Positions 44,549-53,249 are shown, counted from the stretch's first letter. The stretch is 64,000 nt of DNA from Betaproteobacteria bacterium (GCA_016861105.1 BOKS01000003.1:283765-347764); one strand, 5' to 3'. Notes: generated by a model not told the origin, from the letters alone. Translations and numbers: made by a program.

Positions 44549-44982
44549 CGCATCACCCTTCGCCGTTGGAGGGAAAGCCGCAGTGGCGCCGACACGCAGG
44601 AATTGTGCGCGCGCGGCAAACTCCAATGCCCTCCACAACTTGTTCGCGAGCGCGGCGGGGGACGGGCGCCGATCGTAAGAAATGCCGACGCTCCCGCGAG
44701 ATGGCCTTCGAAGCCCTGACTCGGGTGACGGGTGTGCCAACAATCATGGGTTGGAAGTGGTGCCTTTCGTCGTCGGACGTGTGCCATGTACGTTTCTTCC
44801 CCGATGCCGGGCGCAACCACGCGGGCCGAAACCAGGGACAGTGGCCCCTTCTGCGTCGGAATGTCGATCGGCTTTACGGCCGTCGAACGCTCAGCAGACA
44901 TGCGCCGCGCTCCTGCGCCCGGAGACGGGGTCCATGCGCCCTGGGCGTGGGGCGAACGGCGTGCGATCGCCGCCTCGAGAAG
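44549..44982. other. Non-coding stretch upstream of the PEP-CTERM gene
   Basis: About 430 bases with relatively low GC near 44550-44900. It presumably contains the promoter of the PEP-CTERM gene. Short open frames exist on both strands, but none has a ribosome-binding site plus recognisable content. Confidence 0.55.
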
Positions 44983-45205
44983 CTAGGCCGCGTCGGCTAC
45001 CGCGACCGCAACGGCGACGGCTTCCGCGAATTGCCCGACGGCAAGCCGCTCGTGCTGCGCAACGGCATGACGCCGATCGCCGCCGACCGCGCCGCGAGCG
45101 AACCGTGAATGCGCAACCCCCCGGCCGTCGGCCTGCGCACCGCGCTCTTGGTGGCTGCGCGGCGTGCGGCTGGCCCCGTTCGTACTGCGACGTCAACCGG
45201 CCGAA
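44983..45205 (+). pseudogene. Decayed C-terminal copy of the ABC substrate-binding protein gene
   Basis: The reading frame GYRDRNGDGFRELPDGKPLV up to AADRAASE matches residues about 417-455 of the intact protein encoded at 25435-27216. It then hits TGA where the parent has LW. A deletion of about 308 bases at a GTGG microhomology (parent 26836-26839 / 27144-27147) and a smaller one follow, and the copy ends in GTCAACCGGCCG with the parental stop lost (TAG to AAG). It runs straight into the 3' end of the persulfide-dioxygenase gene, the same order as at 27.2 kb. Confidence 0.88.
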
Positions 45206-45900
45206 GGGGCCGCCGCCGCCCCCAGCCGCCGGTTCGCCGGCACCGCCACGTCGATCAGCTCCGGCATCGGCAGGTCGAGCCCGTCCATCAGCGCGACGAA
45301 GGCCTCGCGCGTGCGCCCGGCGAAGCGCGCGTTGTGCGCCTTCTCCCAGCCGATCGTCGACACGAGCTGGCCGTGGTAGTCGTGCGCCGGCCACACGCGC
45401 GTGGCCGGCGGCAGGCTGAACAGGCGCTGCGTGACGGCGTCGTAGAGCACGCCTGCGTCGCCGTCCTGGAAGTCCGTGCGTCCGCAGCCGTCGACGAACA
45501 GCGCATCGCCGGTGAACGCGTTGCCGCGCCACAGGTAGCTGACGCTGGCGCCGGTGTGCCCCGGCGTGGCGATGACGCGGACCGACTCCGCGCGCCCGAA
45601 CGCCACCTCGTCGCCGTCGTGCAGCTCGCGGTCCGCCCCCGTCACGCCTGCGCCCGCCGGGACGGCGACGCGGGCGTGCGTCGCCTCGCGCATCGCGGCG
45701 GCGGAGGTCACGTGGTCGGCGTGCACGTGCGTCTCCAGGAGCCACGCGAGGCGCAGCCCCAGCCGCCGCACGTGCGCGAGGTCGCGCTCCTCCCGCCCGG
45801 CGACGCCGTCGATCAGCACCGCTTCGCCGGACGCGAGGTCCGCGAGCAGGTAGGTGTAGGTCGACGACGACGCGTCGAACAGTTGCAGAGGGGTAATCAT
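45193..45900 (-). CDS. MBL-fold persulfide dioxygenase (ETHE1/Blh-like)
   Basis: A 235-residue non-heme-iron metallo-hydrolase that probably oxidises glutathione persulfide in sulfide detoxification. Motifs: ETHVHADHVTSAA (HxHxDH), ATPGHTGASVSYLW, and TGDALFVDGCGRTDFQDGDA, where GCGRTDFQ is characteristic of ETHE1-type enzymes rather than glyoxalase II. GAGGAG lies upstream of the ATG. It is divergent from an ArsR regulator, the arrangement of BigR-controlled blh genes. Its 3' end is repeated at 27.2, 42.6 and 43.7 kb, suggesting this gene end has been an insertion target. Confidence 0.88.
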   Translation of the reverse strand: MITPLQLFDASSSTYTYLLADLASGEAVLIDGVAGREERDLAHVRRLGLRLAWLLETHVHADHVTSAAAMREATHARVAVPAGAGVTGADRELHDGDEVAFGRAESVRVIATPGHTGASVSYLWRGNAFTGDALFVDGCGRTDFQDGDAGVLYDAVTQRLFSLPPATRVWPAHDYHGQLVSTIGWEKAHNARFAGRTREAFVALMDGLDLPMPELIDVAVPANRRLGAAAAPSAG

Positions 45901-45993
45901 CGGCGGCGCTTCTCCTCGCATGGGGGACGGCTGCACGCGTTGCAGCGTAGCGCAAGCCTGCGGGGCGGGGCGTTGCGCGCGCGTTGGCGCCGG

Positions 45994-46023
45994 TTGACAA
46001 CTCGGTAAGCAATGAGTTACGGT
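45994..46023 (+). promoter_or_regulatory. Probable promoter of the ArsR gene
   Basis: A consensus -35 TTGACA at 45994-45999 and a -10-like TACGGT at 46018-46023 with 18-base spacing. Transcription would begin near 46030, at the ATG itself, giving a leaderless message. The -10 overlaps the palindromic operator. Confidence 0.6.
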
Positions 46024-46038
46024 AAGCATATGCTTACC
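46021..46038. promoter_or_regulatory. Palindromic ArsR operator overlapping the start codon
   Basis: GGTAAGCATATGCTTACC is a perfect 18-base palindrome spanning the -10 region and the ATG at 46030. A looser GTAA...TTAC pair lies just upstream (46005-46020). It is A/T-rich within a very GC-rich region, as expected for an ArsR/SmtB-type site, and would let the regulator silence itself and possibly the divergent dioxygenase. Confidence 0.75.
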
Positions 46039-46380
46039 ACAAGCCGCCCACCGCCGGCGGCAGCCCTCGGCGCCCTGGCGGACCCGACGCGGCGCGCCAT
46101 CTACGAGTCGCTCGGCGCCACGCCGCGCGCCGTCGGCGACATCGCGCGCGGCATGCGCGTGTCGCGTCCGGCCGTGTCGCAGCACCTGCGGGTCCTGCGC
46201 GAGGCGGGACTCGCGGTCGAGACGCGCGCCGGCACGCGCCACCTGTTCGCCGCGAACGCGGCCACCGCGCTCGAGCTGCGCGACTACTTCCAGTCGATGT
46301 GGGAGCGCGCGCTCGCGTCCTACGCCCGCCACGTGCACGAGGAGGAGCACCGCCATGCCCGCCAGCCCCGCCGCCGCTGA
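46030..46380 (+). CDS. ArsR-family transcriptional regulator
   Basis: A 116-residue winged-helix repressor. The core ALGALADPTRRAIYESLG and the recognition helix region RVSRPAVSQHLRVLREAGL are standard ArsR. No cysteine pair of the BigR thiol-switch type is present, so it belongs to the metal-free ArsR group often paired with SRPBCC/AHSA1 genes, one of which overlaps its 3' end. ATG 46030 is chosen because promoter and operator abut it; an in-frame ATG at 46012 would lie inside the promoter. Confidence 0.9.
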   Translation: MLTTSRPPPAAALGALADPTRRAIYESLGATPRAVGDIARGMRVSRPAVSQHLRVLREAGLAVETRAGTRHLFAANAATALELRDYFQSMWERALASYARHVHEEEHRHARQPRRR

Positions 46381-46843
46381 CCCGTCCGCCGCGCTCGCCC
46401 CGCTCGTCGTCGACCTCGTCGTGCCCTGCCCCCCGCGGCGCGCCTTCGACTACTTCACGCGCGACGTAGGGCGCTGGTGGCCACTGGCCACGCACTCTGT
46501 GGGCGGCGCGACGAGCCGCGGCGTGGCCTTCGAGCCGCGTGCCGGCGGCCGCCTGGTCGAGACGCTGGCGGACGGCCGCGAGTGCGTGTGGGGCACGGTC
46601 GAGTCGTGGCAGCCCGGCGAGCGCGTCCGCTTCACCTGGCACCCGGGGCGCGAGGCCGCCACCGCCCAGTGGGTCGAGGTGGCCTTCGCCCCGAACCCCG
46701 CGGGCACGCGGGTGACGCTGACGCACGGCGGTTGGGAGCCACTCGGCGCCGACGCCGCGGCGACGCGCGCCAGGTACGCGGGCGGCTGGAACGTCGTCCT
46801 CGGCGAGCGCTTCGCGGGCCACTGCGCAGCGCCGGCGCGCTGA
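46355..46843 (+). CDS. SRPBCC/AHSA1-family protein
   Basis: A 162-residue protein with the START-like AHSA1 fold: RAFDYFTRDVGRWWPLATHS, FEPRAGGRLVETLADGREC, and GERVRFTWHPG are the usual segments. Genes of this type commonly sit directly after ArsR regulators, as here with a 26-base overlap, and are presumed to bind a small hydrophobic ligand. No enzymatic residues recognised. Confidence 0.88.
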   Translation: MPASPAAADPSAALAPLVVDLVVPCPPRRAFDYFTRDVGRWWPLATHSVGGATSRGVAFEPRAGGRLVETLADGRECVWGTVESWQPGERVRFTWHPGREAATAQWVEVAFAPNPAGTRVTLTHGGWEPLGADAAATRARYAGGWNVVLGERFAGHCAAPAR

Positions 46844-46848
46844 CGTCC

Positions 46849-46983
46849 ATGGCGATTGCGCGCGGCCCCGCGGCGCTCGCCGTCGTGTGCGCGGCGTGGC
46901 TCGCCTCGCGCGTGCGTTCCGCGTCGCCGGCGCCCGCACCGCCGCGCAATGCGCACGGCGCCGCCGACGAGTCGCCGGCCTGA
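46849..46983 (+). CDS. Possible 44-residue peptide
   Basis: A short open frame 5 bases after the AHSA1 gene: a hydrophobic N-terminal half (GPAALAVVCAAWLAS) and a Pro/Ala-rich tail. No clear ribosome-binding site or homologous family. It may simply be the run-out of the operon; included with low confidence because of its position. Confidence 0.25.
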   Translation: MAIARGPAALAVVCAAWLASRVRSASPAPAPPRNAHGAADESPA

Positions 46984-46988
46984 GCCCT

Positions 46989-48902
46989 TCAGGTCGGGTC
47001 CGCGGGCAGCCGCGCGAGAAGCGCCGCGAGCGCCTCGACGTCGACGGGCTTGACGAGGTGCGCGTCGAAGCCGGCGGCGGCCGTCCGGCGCCGGTCCTCG
47101 TCCTGTCCCCAGCCGGTCAGCGCGACGAGCGTGGCGTCGCGTCCCCACGGCCGCGAACGGATCGCCCGCGCGGCGTCGAGCCCGCTCACGCGCGGCATGC
47201 CGAGGTCGAGGACCACCACGCGCGGCGCGAAGGCGTCCCCGAGCGCGAGCGCCGCGACGGCGTCGAAAGCGCAGCGCGCGTCGTGCCCCATCAGGCGCAG
47301 CATGATCGCGAGGCTCTCCGCGGCATCGCGGCTGTCGTCGACGACCATGACGCGCTGTTCCGCGAGGGTTGCCGCCGGCTCGCGCAGCGACGGGGTCGGC
47401 GCCGGGGCACCGACCGCCGGGAGGCGCACGACGAACTCGCTGCCGCGTCCGCGGCCCGCGCTGGACGCCTCGACGCGCCCGCCGTGCAGCTCGACGATCC
47501 CGCGGACCAGCGACAGGCCGATGCCCAGCCCGCCGCGCTCGCGCGAGGGGGACGCGTCCGCCTGCGCGAAGAGGTCGAACACCCGGCCAAGCTCGTCGGC
47601 GTCCATGCCGACGCCGTCGTCGCGCACGCTGACAACGGCCTCGCCGCCTTCGCGCCGCACGCGGACGCTCACGTGCCCGCCCGGGTCGGTGAACTTCGCC
47701 GCGTTGTTGAGGAGGTTCGCGAACACCTGCACGAGGCGCGTCGCGTCGGCGTCGACGACGACCGGCGCGGCGCCGGCGTCGACGACGACCGCGTGCCGGG
47801 CCGCGTCGAGCGCCGGCCGGCTCGTCTCCACCGCCTGCGCCACCACCTCCGCGAGCGCGACGCGCTCGCGCCGCAGCGCGATCTTGCCGAGGCTGATGCG
47901 GCTCACGTCGAGCAGGTCGTCGATCAGCCGCACCATCTGCGCGAGCTGGCGCTCCATCATCGCGCGGGCGGCGTCCAGCGGCTCGGGCAGGCCTCCCGCG
48001 AGCCGCAGGACGGCGAGGCCGTTGCGCAGCGGGGCCAGCGGATTGCGCAGCTCGTGGGCGAGCGTCGCGAGGAACTCGTCCTTGCGGCGGTCGGCCGCGC
48101 GCAGCGCGTCCTCGGCCAGCTTGCGGTCGTGGATGTTCGCGGCCGTCCCCATCATGCCGGCGAACGCGCCGCCGACCCGGCGCGGCACGCCCTGCACGAG
48201 GTGCCACTCGTAGGCGCCGCTCGCCGCGCGGCGGTACCGCACTTCGATCGCGTAGGGCCCGCGGTCGCGGACGGCCGCCGCGTGGGCTGCGTGCAGGCGG
48301 GGCGCGTCGTCGGGGTGGACGACGGCCTCCCACCCGCGCCCGCCGAGCGTCGCGGGCGGCAGCCCGAGGAAGTCGACTGCCGTGCGGTTGACGTAGGTCA
48401 GCCGCGCGTCGGCGTCGGCCATCCAGACGAAGATCGGCGCGCCGTCGGCCAGCTCGCGGAAGCGCGACTCGCTCTCGCGCAGGTCCAGCTCGGCGCGCCG
48501 CCGTTCGGAGACGTCCTTGAACAGGATCCCGACGAGGCGTTCGGCGGGGTCACCGACGCGGAACGCGTTCACGTCGAACCAGCGCCGCATCGCGTCCGAG
48601 CCCTGCTCGAAGCGCACCGGGCGGCCGGTGCGCGCGACCTCGGCGTAGACGTCGATCCAGTGGCGCTCGAGCCCGGGAACGAGCTCGAGCGCGGTGCGGC
48701 CCGCGGCGTCGCGCAGTCCGGTGTGCGCCTCGAAGGTCGGGTTGACCTCGACGAAGCGGTAGTCGCGCGGCTCCCCGCGCTCGTCGACGAGGATCTCGCA
48801 GATGCAGAACCCGTCGTCGATCGACGCGAACAGCGAGCGGTAGCGCTCCTCGCTGCGGCGCAGCGCCTGTGCAGCGTCGCCGGCAGCCCCGTCCGACGCC
48901 AC
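46989..48902 (-). CDS. Hybrid PAS-PAS sensor histidine kinase with receiver domain
   Basis: A 637-residue soluble hybrid kinase with two PAS domains (about 15-140, RYRSLFASIDDGFCICEILV; and 150-265, FRELADGAPIFVWMADADAR). HisKA follows with phospho-His in LATLAHELRNPLAPLRNGL, then a HATPase (NLLNNAAKFTDPGG; GLGIGLSLVRGIVELHGG) and a C-terminal receiver with Asp in VVVLDLGMPRVSG and Lys in AHLVKPVD. No TM helices, so it senses a cytoplasmic cue. No ATG is available; GTG at 48902 is the first sensible start after the stop of the Bug gene. No separate response regulator is adjacent. Confidence 0.85.
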   Translation of the reverse strand: MASDGAAGDAAQALRRSEERYRSLFASIDDGFCICEILVDERGEPRDYRFVEVNPTFEAHTGLRDAAGRTALELVPGLERHWIDVYAEVARTGRPVRFEQGSDAMRRWFDVNAFRVGDPAERLVGILFKDVSERRRAELDLRESESRFRELADGAPIFVWMADADARLTYVNRTAVDFLGLPPATLGGRGWEAVVHPDDAPRLHAAHAAAVRDRGPYAIEVRYRRAASGAYEWHLVQGVPRRVGGAFAGMMGTAANIHDRKLAEDALRAADRRKDEFLATLAHELRNPLAPLRNGLAVLRLAGGLPEPLDAARAMMERQLAQMVRLIDDLLDVSRISLGKIALRRERVALAEVVAQAVETSRPALDAARHAVVVDAGAAPVVVDADATRLVQVFANLLNNAAKFTDPGGHVSVRVRREGGEAVVSVRDDGVGMDADELGRVFDLFAQADASPSRERGGLGIGLSLVRGIVELHGGRVEASSAGRGRGSEFVVRLPAVGAPAPTPSLREPAATLAEQRVMVVDDSRDAAESLAIMLRLMGHDARCAFDAVAALALGDAFAPRVVVLDLGMPRVSGLDAARAIRSRPWGRDATLVALTGWGQDEDRRRTAAAGFDAHLVKPVDVEALAALLARLPADPT

Positions 48903-48934
48903 GGCCGCCTTGCCCCGGACTGCTCCGCCGACCG

Positions 48935-49888
48935 CTACTTGACCAGCCCCATCAGCTTCGCGGTGCCCATGTAGTCGGCGGTGCGCTCCTTCATGAACGC
49001 GGGGATGCGCTCGTAGGGGATGTCGACGACCTCGAAGCCGCCGTCGACCATCTTCTTCCGCAGCTCCGGGTCCTTGTTCAGCGCGTCCATCATGTCGGAG
49101 ACCTGCTTGCGCACGGCCTCCGGCGTGGACTTCGGCACCGCGACGCCGCGGTACGCGCCGTCGACCCAGTTGCCGCCCAGCTCCCTGAACGTGGGCACGT
49201 CGGGGAACTGCGGAAGCCGCTTCTCGGTGGCCACCGCGAGCATGCGCATCTTGCCCTTCTGCGCGATGGCGAGCGTCGTGTACGACATCGCGGCCGACAC
49301 GTGGCCGCCGAGCACCGAGGCGACGAGGTCGCCCGTGCCCTTGAACGGGACGTAGGTGGTCTTGATGCCGAACTCCCTCTGCATCTTCTCGTGCGCGGCG
49401 TGGTTCGCCGAGTTCAGCGCGGAGCCGGCGATGTTGAGCGTCCCCGGCTTCTCCTTCGCGAGCCGGACGAAGTCCTGGAACGTCTTGATCGGGCTGTCCG
49501 CGGGAACGATCAGCGCGTCGGGCGTGTAATGGAAATAGTAGACGGCCACGAGGTCGTCCGTCTTGTAGCTCACCGTGCCCTCGAGCGGCTGCAGCACGAC
49601 GTGCGGCAGGTTGATGCCGGCGATCGTGTAGCCGTCGTTGGGATAGGTGTTGAGCGCCTGCCACACGAGCGCGCCGCCGCCGCCGGCGCGGTTGATCACC
49701 ACCATCTCCTGCTTGAACTTCTGGCTGAACGTGACCGCCTGCAGGCGGGCGGCGATGTCCGACTCGCCGCCCGCCGGGAACGGGATGATGTACTGCACCG
49801 GCTTGTCGGGATAGGCGGCGGCGGGGCCGGCGAGCGCGACGCCGAGGGCGAGGCCCGCGAGGAGCGGGCGCAGCGGGGTCCAGTTCAC
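48935..49888 (-). CDS. Bug/TctC-family tripartite tricarboxylate transporter substrate-binding protein
   Basis: A 317-residue periplasmic receptor. The signal peptide ends at GPAAAYPDKPV; YPDKPVQYIIPFPAGGESDI is the hallmark start of Bug proteins (normally PAGGxxD for carboxylate contact). Later segments VVINRAGGGGALV and FGIKTTYVPFKGTGDLV also match. Bug proteins are greatly expanded in Burkholderiales. GTG start at 49888 with GGAGGA. No TctAB membrane genes adjacent, so it is an orphan receptor of unknown ligand. Confidence 0.9.
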   Translation of the reverse strand: MNWTPLRPLLAGLALGVALAGPAAAYPDKPVQYIIPFPAGGESDIAARLQAVTFSQKFKQEMVVINRAGGGGALVWQALNTYPNDGYTIAGINLPHVVLQPLEGTVSYKTDDLVAVYYFHYTPDALIVPADSPIKTFQDFVRLAKEKPGTLNIAGSALNSANHAAHEKMQREFGIKTTYVPFKGTGDLVASVLGGHVSAAMSYTTLAIAQKGKMRMLAVATEKRLPQFPDVPTFRELGGNWVDGAYRGVAVPKSTPEAVRKQVSDMMDALNKDPELRKKMVDGGFEVVDIPYERIPAFMKERTADYMGTAKLMGLVK

Positions 49889-50084
49889 GACACGATCCTC
49901 CGAGGGCTGGGGGCGGCCGCATGGCCGCCGCGGCGCGCCATCGTACGCGAAAACGGTCTTGCGTTGCCGTGCCGGGGCGGCGGGACCCGGCCGGCGCCGG
50001 TGGACAAGGCGGCCGAGCCGCGCCGCCGTGGCGGGCGCTTTGTGCGCCGCGGTATGATGGCGATCCCCCAGCGAGGAGACCGCC

Positions 50085-51278
50085 ATGAGCCACCACGACC
50101 GCGAAGTCGTCATCCTGTCCGGCGTCCGCACCGCCATCGGCGACTACGGCGGCAGCCTGAAGGACATCCCGCCCGCCGACCTTGCCGCCCGCGTCGTCAA
50201 GGAAGCGGTGTCGCGCGCCAAGATCGATCCGGCGCAGGTGGGCCAGTGCGTGTTCGGCAACGTCATCCACACCGAGCCGCGCGACATGTACATCTCGCGC
50301 CTCGCGTGCGTCAACGGCGGGCTCCCGCACGGCACCGGCGCGCTGACGCTCAACCGCCTGTGCGGCAGCGGCATGCAGGCCATCGTGTCCGCGTCGCAAT
50401 ACATCCTGCTCGGCGACGTCGACGCCGCCGTGGCCGGTGGCGTCGAAAGCATGAGCCGCGGCGGCTACCTGCTGCCCTCCGCGCGCTGGGGCGCGCGCAT
50501 GGGCGACGCGAAGATGATGGACATGATGGTCGGCGCGCTCACCGACCCGTTCGACACGGTGCACATGGGCATCACGGCCGAGAACGTCGCCGCCAAGTGT
50601 AGCATCACGCGCGAGCAGCAGGACGCGTTCGCGGTCGAGAGCCACAAGCGCGCCGCGGCGGCCACCGCGGCGGGCCACTTCAAGAGCCAGATCCTGCCGA
50701 TCGAGCTGAAGAGCAAGAAGGGCCCGGTGATGTTCGACACCGACGAGCACATCCGCGCCGACGCGTCGGTCGAGGGCATGGCGAAGCTCAGGGCCGTGTT
50801 CGCCAAGGAGAACGGCACGGTCACGGCCGGCAACGCGTCCGGCATCAACGACGCCGCGGCGGCCGTCGTGCTGATGGAGCGCAAGGCCGCGGAGGCGAAG
50901 GGACACAAGCCGATGGCGCGGCTGCTCGCCTACGGGCACGCCGGCATCGACCCGAAGATCATGGGACTGGGGCCGGTGTCGGCCGTGCAGAACGCGCTGA
51001 AGAAGGCCGGGCTTTCGCTCGCCGACATCGACGTCATCGAGTCGAACGAGGCGTTTGCCGCGCAGGCGCTCGGCGTGTCCAAGGAGCTGGGACTCGACCC
51101 GGCGAAGGTCAATCCGAACGGCGGCGCGGTCGCGCTCGGCCACCCGATCGGCGCGACCGGGGCGATCCTCACCGTCAAGTGCATCTACGAGCTGCAGCGG
51201 ACCGGCAAGCGCTACGGCCTGATCACGATGTGCATCGGCGGCGGCCAGGGCATCGCCGCCGTCGTCGAGCGCGTGTAG
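50085..51278 (+). CDS. Acetyl-CoA acetyltransferase / beta-ketothiolase
   Basis: A 397-residue thiolase of fatty-acid or polyhydroxyalkanoate metabolism. Nucleophile Cys93 is in LNRLCGSGMQAIVSAS; the NEAFAAQ motif, His in ALGHPIGATG and the second catalytic Cys in TMCIGGGQG are all present. GAGGAG is nine bases before the ATG. The sequence style (GYLLPSARWGARMG) resembles BktB-type 3-ketothiolases. It stands alone with no phaB/phaC neighbour here. Confidence 0.93.
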   Translation: MSHHDREVVILSGVRTAIGDYGGSLKDIPPADLAARVVKEAVSRAKIDPAQVGQCVFGNVIHTEPRDMYISRLACVNGGLPHGTGALTLNRLCGSGMQAIVSASQYILLGDVDAAVAGGVESMSRGGYLLPSARWGARMGDAKMMDMMVGALTDPFDTVHMGITAENVAAKCSITREQQDAFAVESHKRAAAATAAGHFKSQILPIELKSKKGPVMFDTDEHIRADASVEGMAKLRAVFAKENGTVTAGNASGINDAAAAVVLMERKAAEAKGHKPMARLLAYGHAGIDPKIMGLGPVSAVQNALKKAGLSLADIDVIESNEAFAAQALGVSKELGLDPAKVNPNGGAVALGHPIGATGAILTVKCIYELQRTGKRYGLITMCIGGGQGIAAVVERV

Positions 51279-51501
51279 CGGCGGACCGCGCCGGCGGCGC
51301 GGCGGGCATCGCGGCTCCGCCGCCCCGGCCGCCGTTGCGCGGCCCCGGGGCGGGGTCCGCGCCGCACGGACGGACGCCCCGCTGCGGCCGTGGCGCCGCG
51401 CCCCGGTCGCGCGTAGGATGGCCGCGCGCGCGCCGCTTCCGACCCGCCGTGGCGCCTGCGCGGCCACCATCGACGCCTCGTCCAACCCGCCGCTGCCCGC
51501 C

Positions 51502-51705
51502 ATGACCTGCCCGCTGTGCGGCGGGCCCAACGTGTGCGCGCCCGCGCACGCCGGCAGCTTCGCCGCGGCGTGCTGGTGCGCCGACGCGACGATCGACCCG
51601 GACGCGATCGCCCGCGTTCCGGCGACGATGCGCGGCCGCGCCTGCCTGTGCCCGCGGTGCGCGGTGGCGCCCGCCACGGCTCGCGCAGCGGTGGCGGGCC
51701 CCTGA
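51502..51705 (+). CDS. Cysteine-rich CWC-family protein
   Basis: A 67-residue protein starting MTCPLCGGPNVCAPAHAG and containing ACWCADATI and GRACLCPRCA, the order of cysteine clusters in the CWC family. Probably binds zinc. It precedes the enolase-superfamily gene by 11 bases and may be co-transcribed. Function unknown. An upstream in-frame ATG at 51418 would add a basic, non-conserved leader and is not preferred. Confidence 0.8.
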   Translation: MTCPLCGGPNVCAPAHAGSFAAACWCADATIDPDAIARVPATMRGRACLCPRCAVAPATARAAVAGP

Positions 51706-51716
51706 CCTCCGACGCG

Positions 51717-52805
51717 ATGGCCGCCCCCTCAACTCCGACGATCGGCGGGCTGCGCGTCCGCACCGTGCTCGTGCCGCTGCCCGAGCCGCACCGCACCGCG
51801 AGCGGCGTGATCACGCAGTCGCCGCTCGTGCTGGTCGACGCCGTCGCCGACGACGGCACCACCGGCCACGGCATCGCGTTCACGTACACCCCGGCGGCGC
51901 TGCGGCCGACGGCCGAGTTCGTGCGCAATTGCGAGCCGCTGGTGCAAGGCGAGCCGCTCGCGCCCGCCCAGATCGAGCAGAACCTCGCGAAGCGCTTCCG
52001 CCTGCTCGGCACGCAGGGGCTGGTGGGCATGGCGCTCGCGGCGATCGACATGGCCCTGTGGGACGCGCTCGCGCGGGTGCACGGCCTGCCGCTGCACCGC
52101 CTGCTCGGCGGCGCGGCGAAGCCCGTCCGGCCGTACGGCGCGGTGGGCTACGACGGCGAGGCCGGCTCGGCGAAGGCCGCCGAGCACTGGGCGAAGCTGG
52201 GCTTCCGCGGGGTGAAGGCGAAGATCGGCTACGAAACCGTGGCCGGCGACGTCGCCGTGGTGCGCGCGATGCGTGCCGCCGTCGGACCGGACGTCGCGAT
52301 CATGGTCGATTACAACCAGAGCCTGCTGCCCGCCCAGGCGATCGAGCGGCTGCGCGCACTCGACGGCGAGGGCCTCGCGTGGGTCGAGGAGCCCACGCTG
52401 GCGCAGGACCACGCCGGCCACGCGCTCGTCGCCCGCGAGGCGCGCACGCCGATCCAGGCCGGCGAGAACTGGTGGGGCGCCCACGAGCTGCAGCAGGCGC
52501 TCGATGCGCGTGCCAGCGACTACATCATGCCGGACGCGATGAAGATCGGCGGCGTCACCGGCTGGATGCGCGCCGCGGCGCTCGCGCACGCGCGCGGCGT
52601 GCCGATGTCGAGCCACCTGTGGCCCGAGCTCAGCGCGCGCCTGCTGTGCTGCACGCCCACCGCGCACTGGCTCGAGCACACCGACTGGTGGAGCCCGATC
52701 CTCGCGCAGCCGCTGCGCGTCGAGGACGGCGTGGCCGTCGTCGAGGACACGGCCGGCTCGGGCGTCGCGTGGAACGAGGAGGCGGTCGCGCGCTGCACCG
52801 CGTGA
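51717..52805 (+). CDS. Mandelate racemase-like enolase-superfamily enzyme
   Basis: A 362-residue enzyme. Every catalytic residue of Pseudomonas putida mandelate racemase (MdlA) has a counterpart at a constant offset of +3: Lys167 and Lys169 (GVKAKIG), Asp198 (MVDYNQ), Glu224 (WVEEPT), Glu250 (AGENWW), Asp273 (MPDAMKIGG), His300 (SSHLWPE) and Glu320. The KxK plus Asp-His dyad supports two-base racemisation of an alpha-hydroxy acid. Mandelate itself is not proven, and no mandelate dehydrogenase or benzoylformate decarboxylase gene is adjacent. Confidence 0.88.
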   Translation: MAAPSTPTIGGLRVRTVLVPLPEPHRTASGVITQSPLVLVDAVADDGTTGHGIAFTYTPAALRPTAEFVRNCEPLVQGEPLAPAQIEQNLAKRFRLLGTQGLVGMALAAIDMALWDALARVHGLPLHRLLGGAAKPVRPYGAVGYDGEAGSAKAAEHWAKLGFRGVKAKIGYETVAGDVAVVRAMRAAVGPDVAIMVDYNQSLLPAQAIERLRALDGEGLAWVEEPTLAQDHAGHALVAREARTPIQAGENWWGAHELQQALDARASDYIMPDAMKIGGVTGWMRAAALAHARGVPMSSHLWPELSARLLCCTPTAHWLEHTDWWSPILAQPLRVEDGVAVVEDTAGSGVAWNEEAVARCTA

Positions 52806-52809
52806 GCGC

Positions 52810-52827
52810 CGTCGGCGGGAGCCGACG
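52810..52827. terminator. Hairpin between convergent genes
   Basis: CGTCGGC (52810-52816) pairs with GCCGACG (52821-52827) around a GGGA tetraloop, just after the enolase-superfamily gene and before the convergent thioredoxin-like gene. A compact stem without a T run; candidate bidirectional terminator. Confidence 0.5.
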
Positions 52828-52859
52828 CCCGCGGCCTCGCCGAGCCTCGCGCCGTGCCG

Positions 52860-53249
52860 TCAGGGCAGGCGCAGGCTCGCGATGAGCGCCACCACGTCGT
52901 CGGGCGCGTCTTCGGCGATCAGCGCCGCCGGATCGTCGACGAGGCGCTCGACCAGCGCCGCCTGCGGCAGCACGGGGCCGTAGTGCCGCAGCGCCTCGCC
53001 CGCGAAGATCGCGAGCGTGGGGAAGGTCTCCACGTCGAGGTCGCCGACCAGCGCGGCATCGTCCTCCACGTCGACCCACACGAGCGACACGCGCGGCCGC
53101 GACGACGCGACCGCCTCGCAGGCGGCGCGGAACTCGCGGCAGGTGCTGCACCACGCGGCGCACAGCGCGACGACCACGACGTGCGAGCCGTCGGCGAGGC
53201 GGTCGGAGAGGCGGCGGCGGTCTTCGGGCGAGGTCCCGAGCAGCGGCAT
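52860..53249 (-). CDS. Thioredoxin-family protein
   Basis: A 129-residue thioredoxin fold with active site ALCAAWCSTCREFRAAC (CxxC = CSTC) and the cis-Pro loop in DVETFPTLAIFAG. No signal peptide, so cytoplasmic. Likely a disulfide reductase or a target-specific thioredoxin; no partner gene is evident apart from the TPR protein upstream. Confidence 0.85.
   Translation of the reverse strand: MPLLGTSPEDRRRLSDRLADGSHVVVVALCAAWCSTCREFRAACEAVASSRPRVSLVWVDVEDDAALVGDLDVETFPTLAIFAGEALRHYGPVLPQAALVERLVDDPAALIAEDAPDDVVALIASLRLP

Noticed and set aside
45193..45900. Glyoxalase II assignment for the metallo-hydrolase
   Set aside because: The GCGRTDFQ segment, the VSTIGWEKAHNARF tail and the short length fit ETHE1-type persulfide dioxygenases; the glyoxalase II C-terminal glutathione-binding helices are absent.
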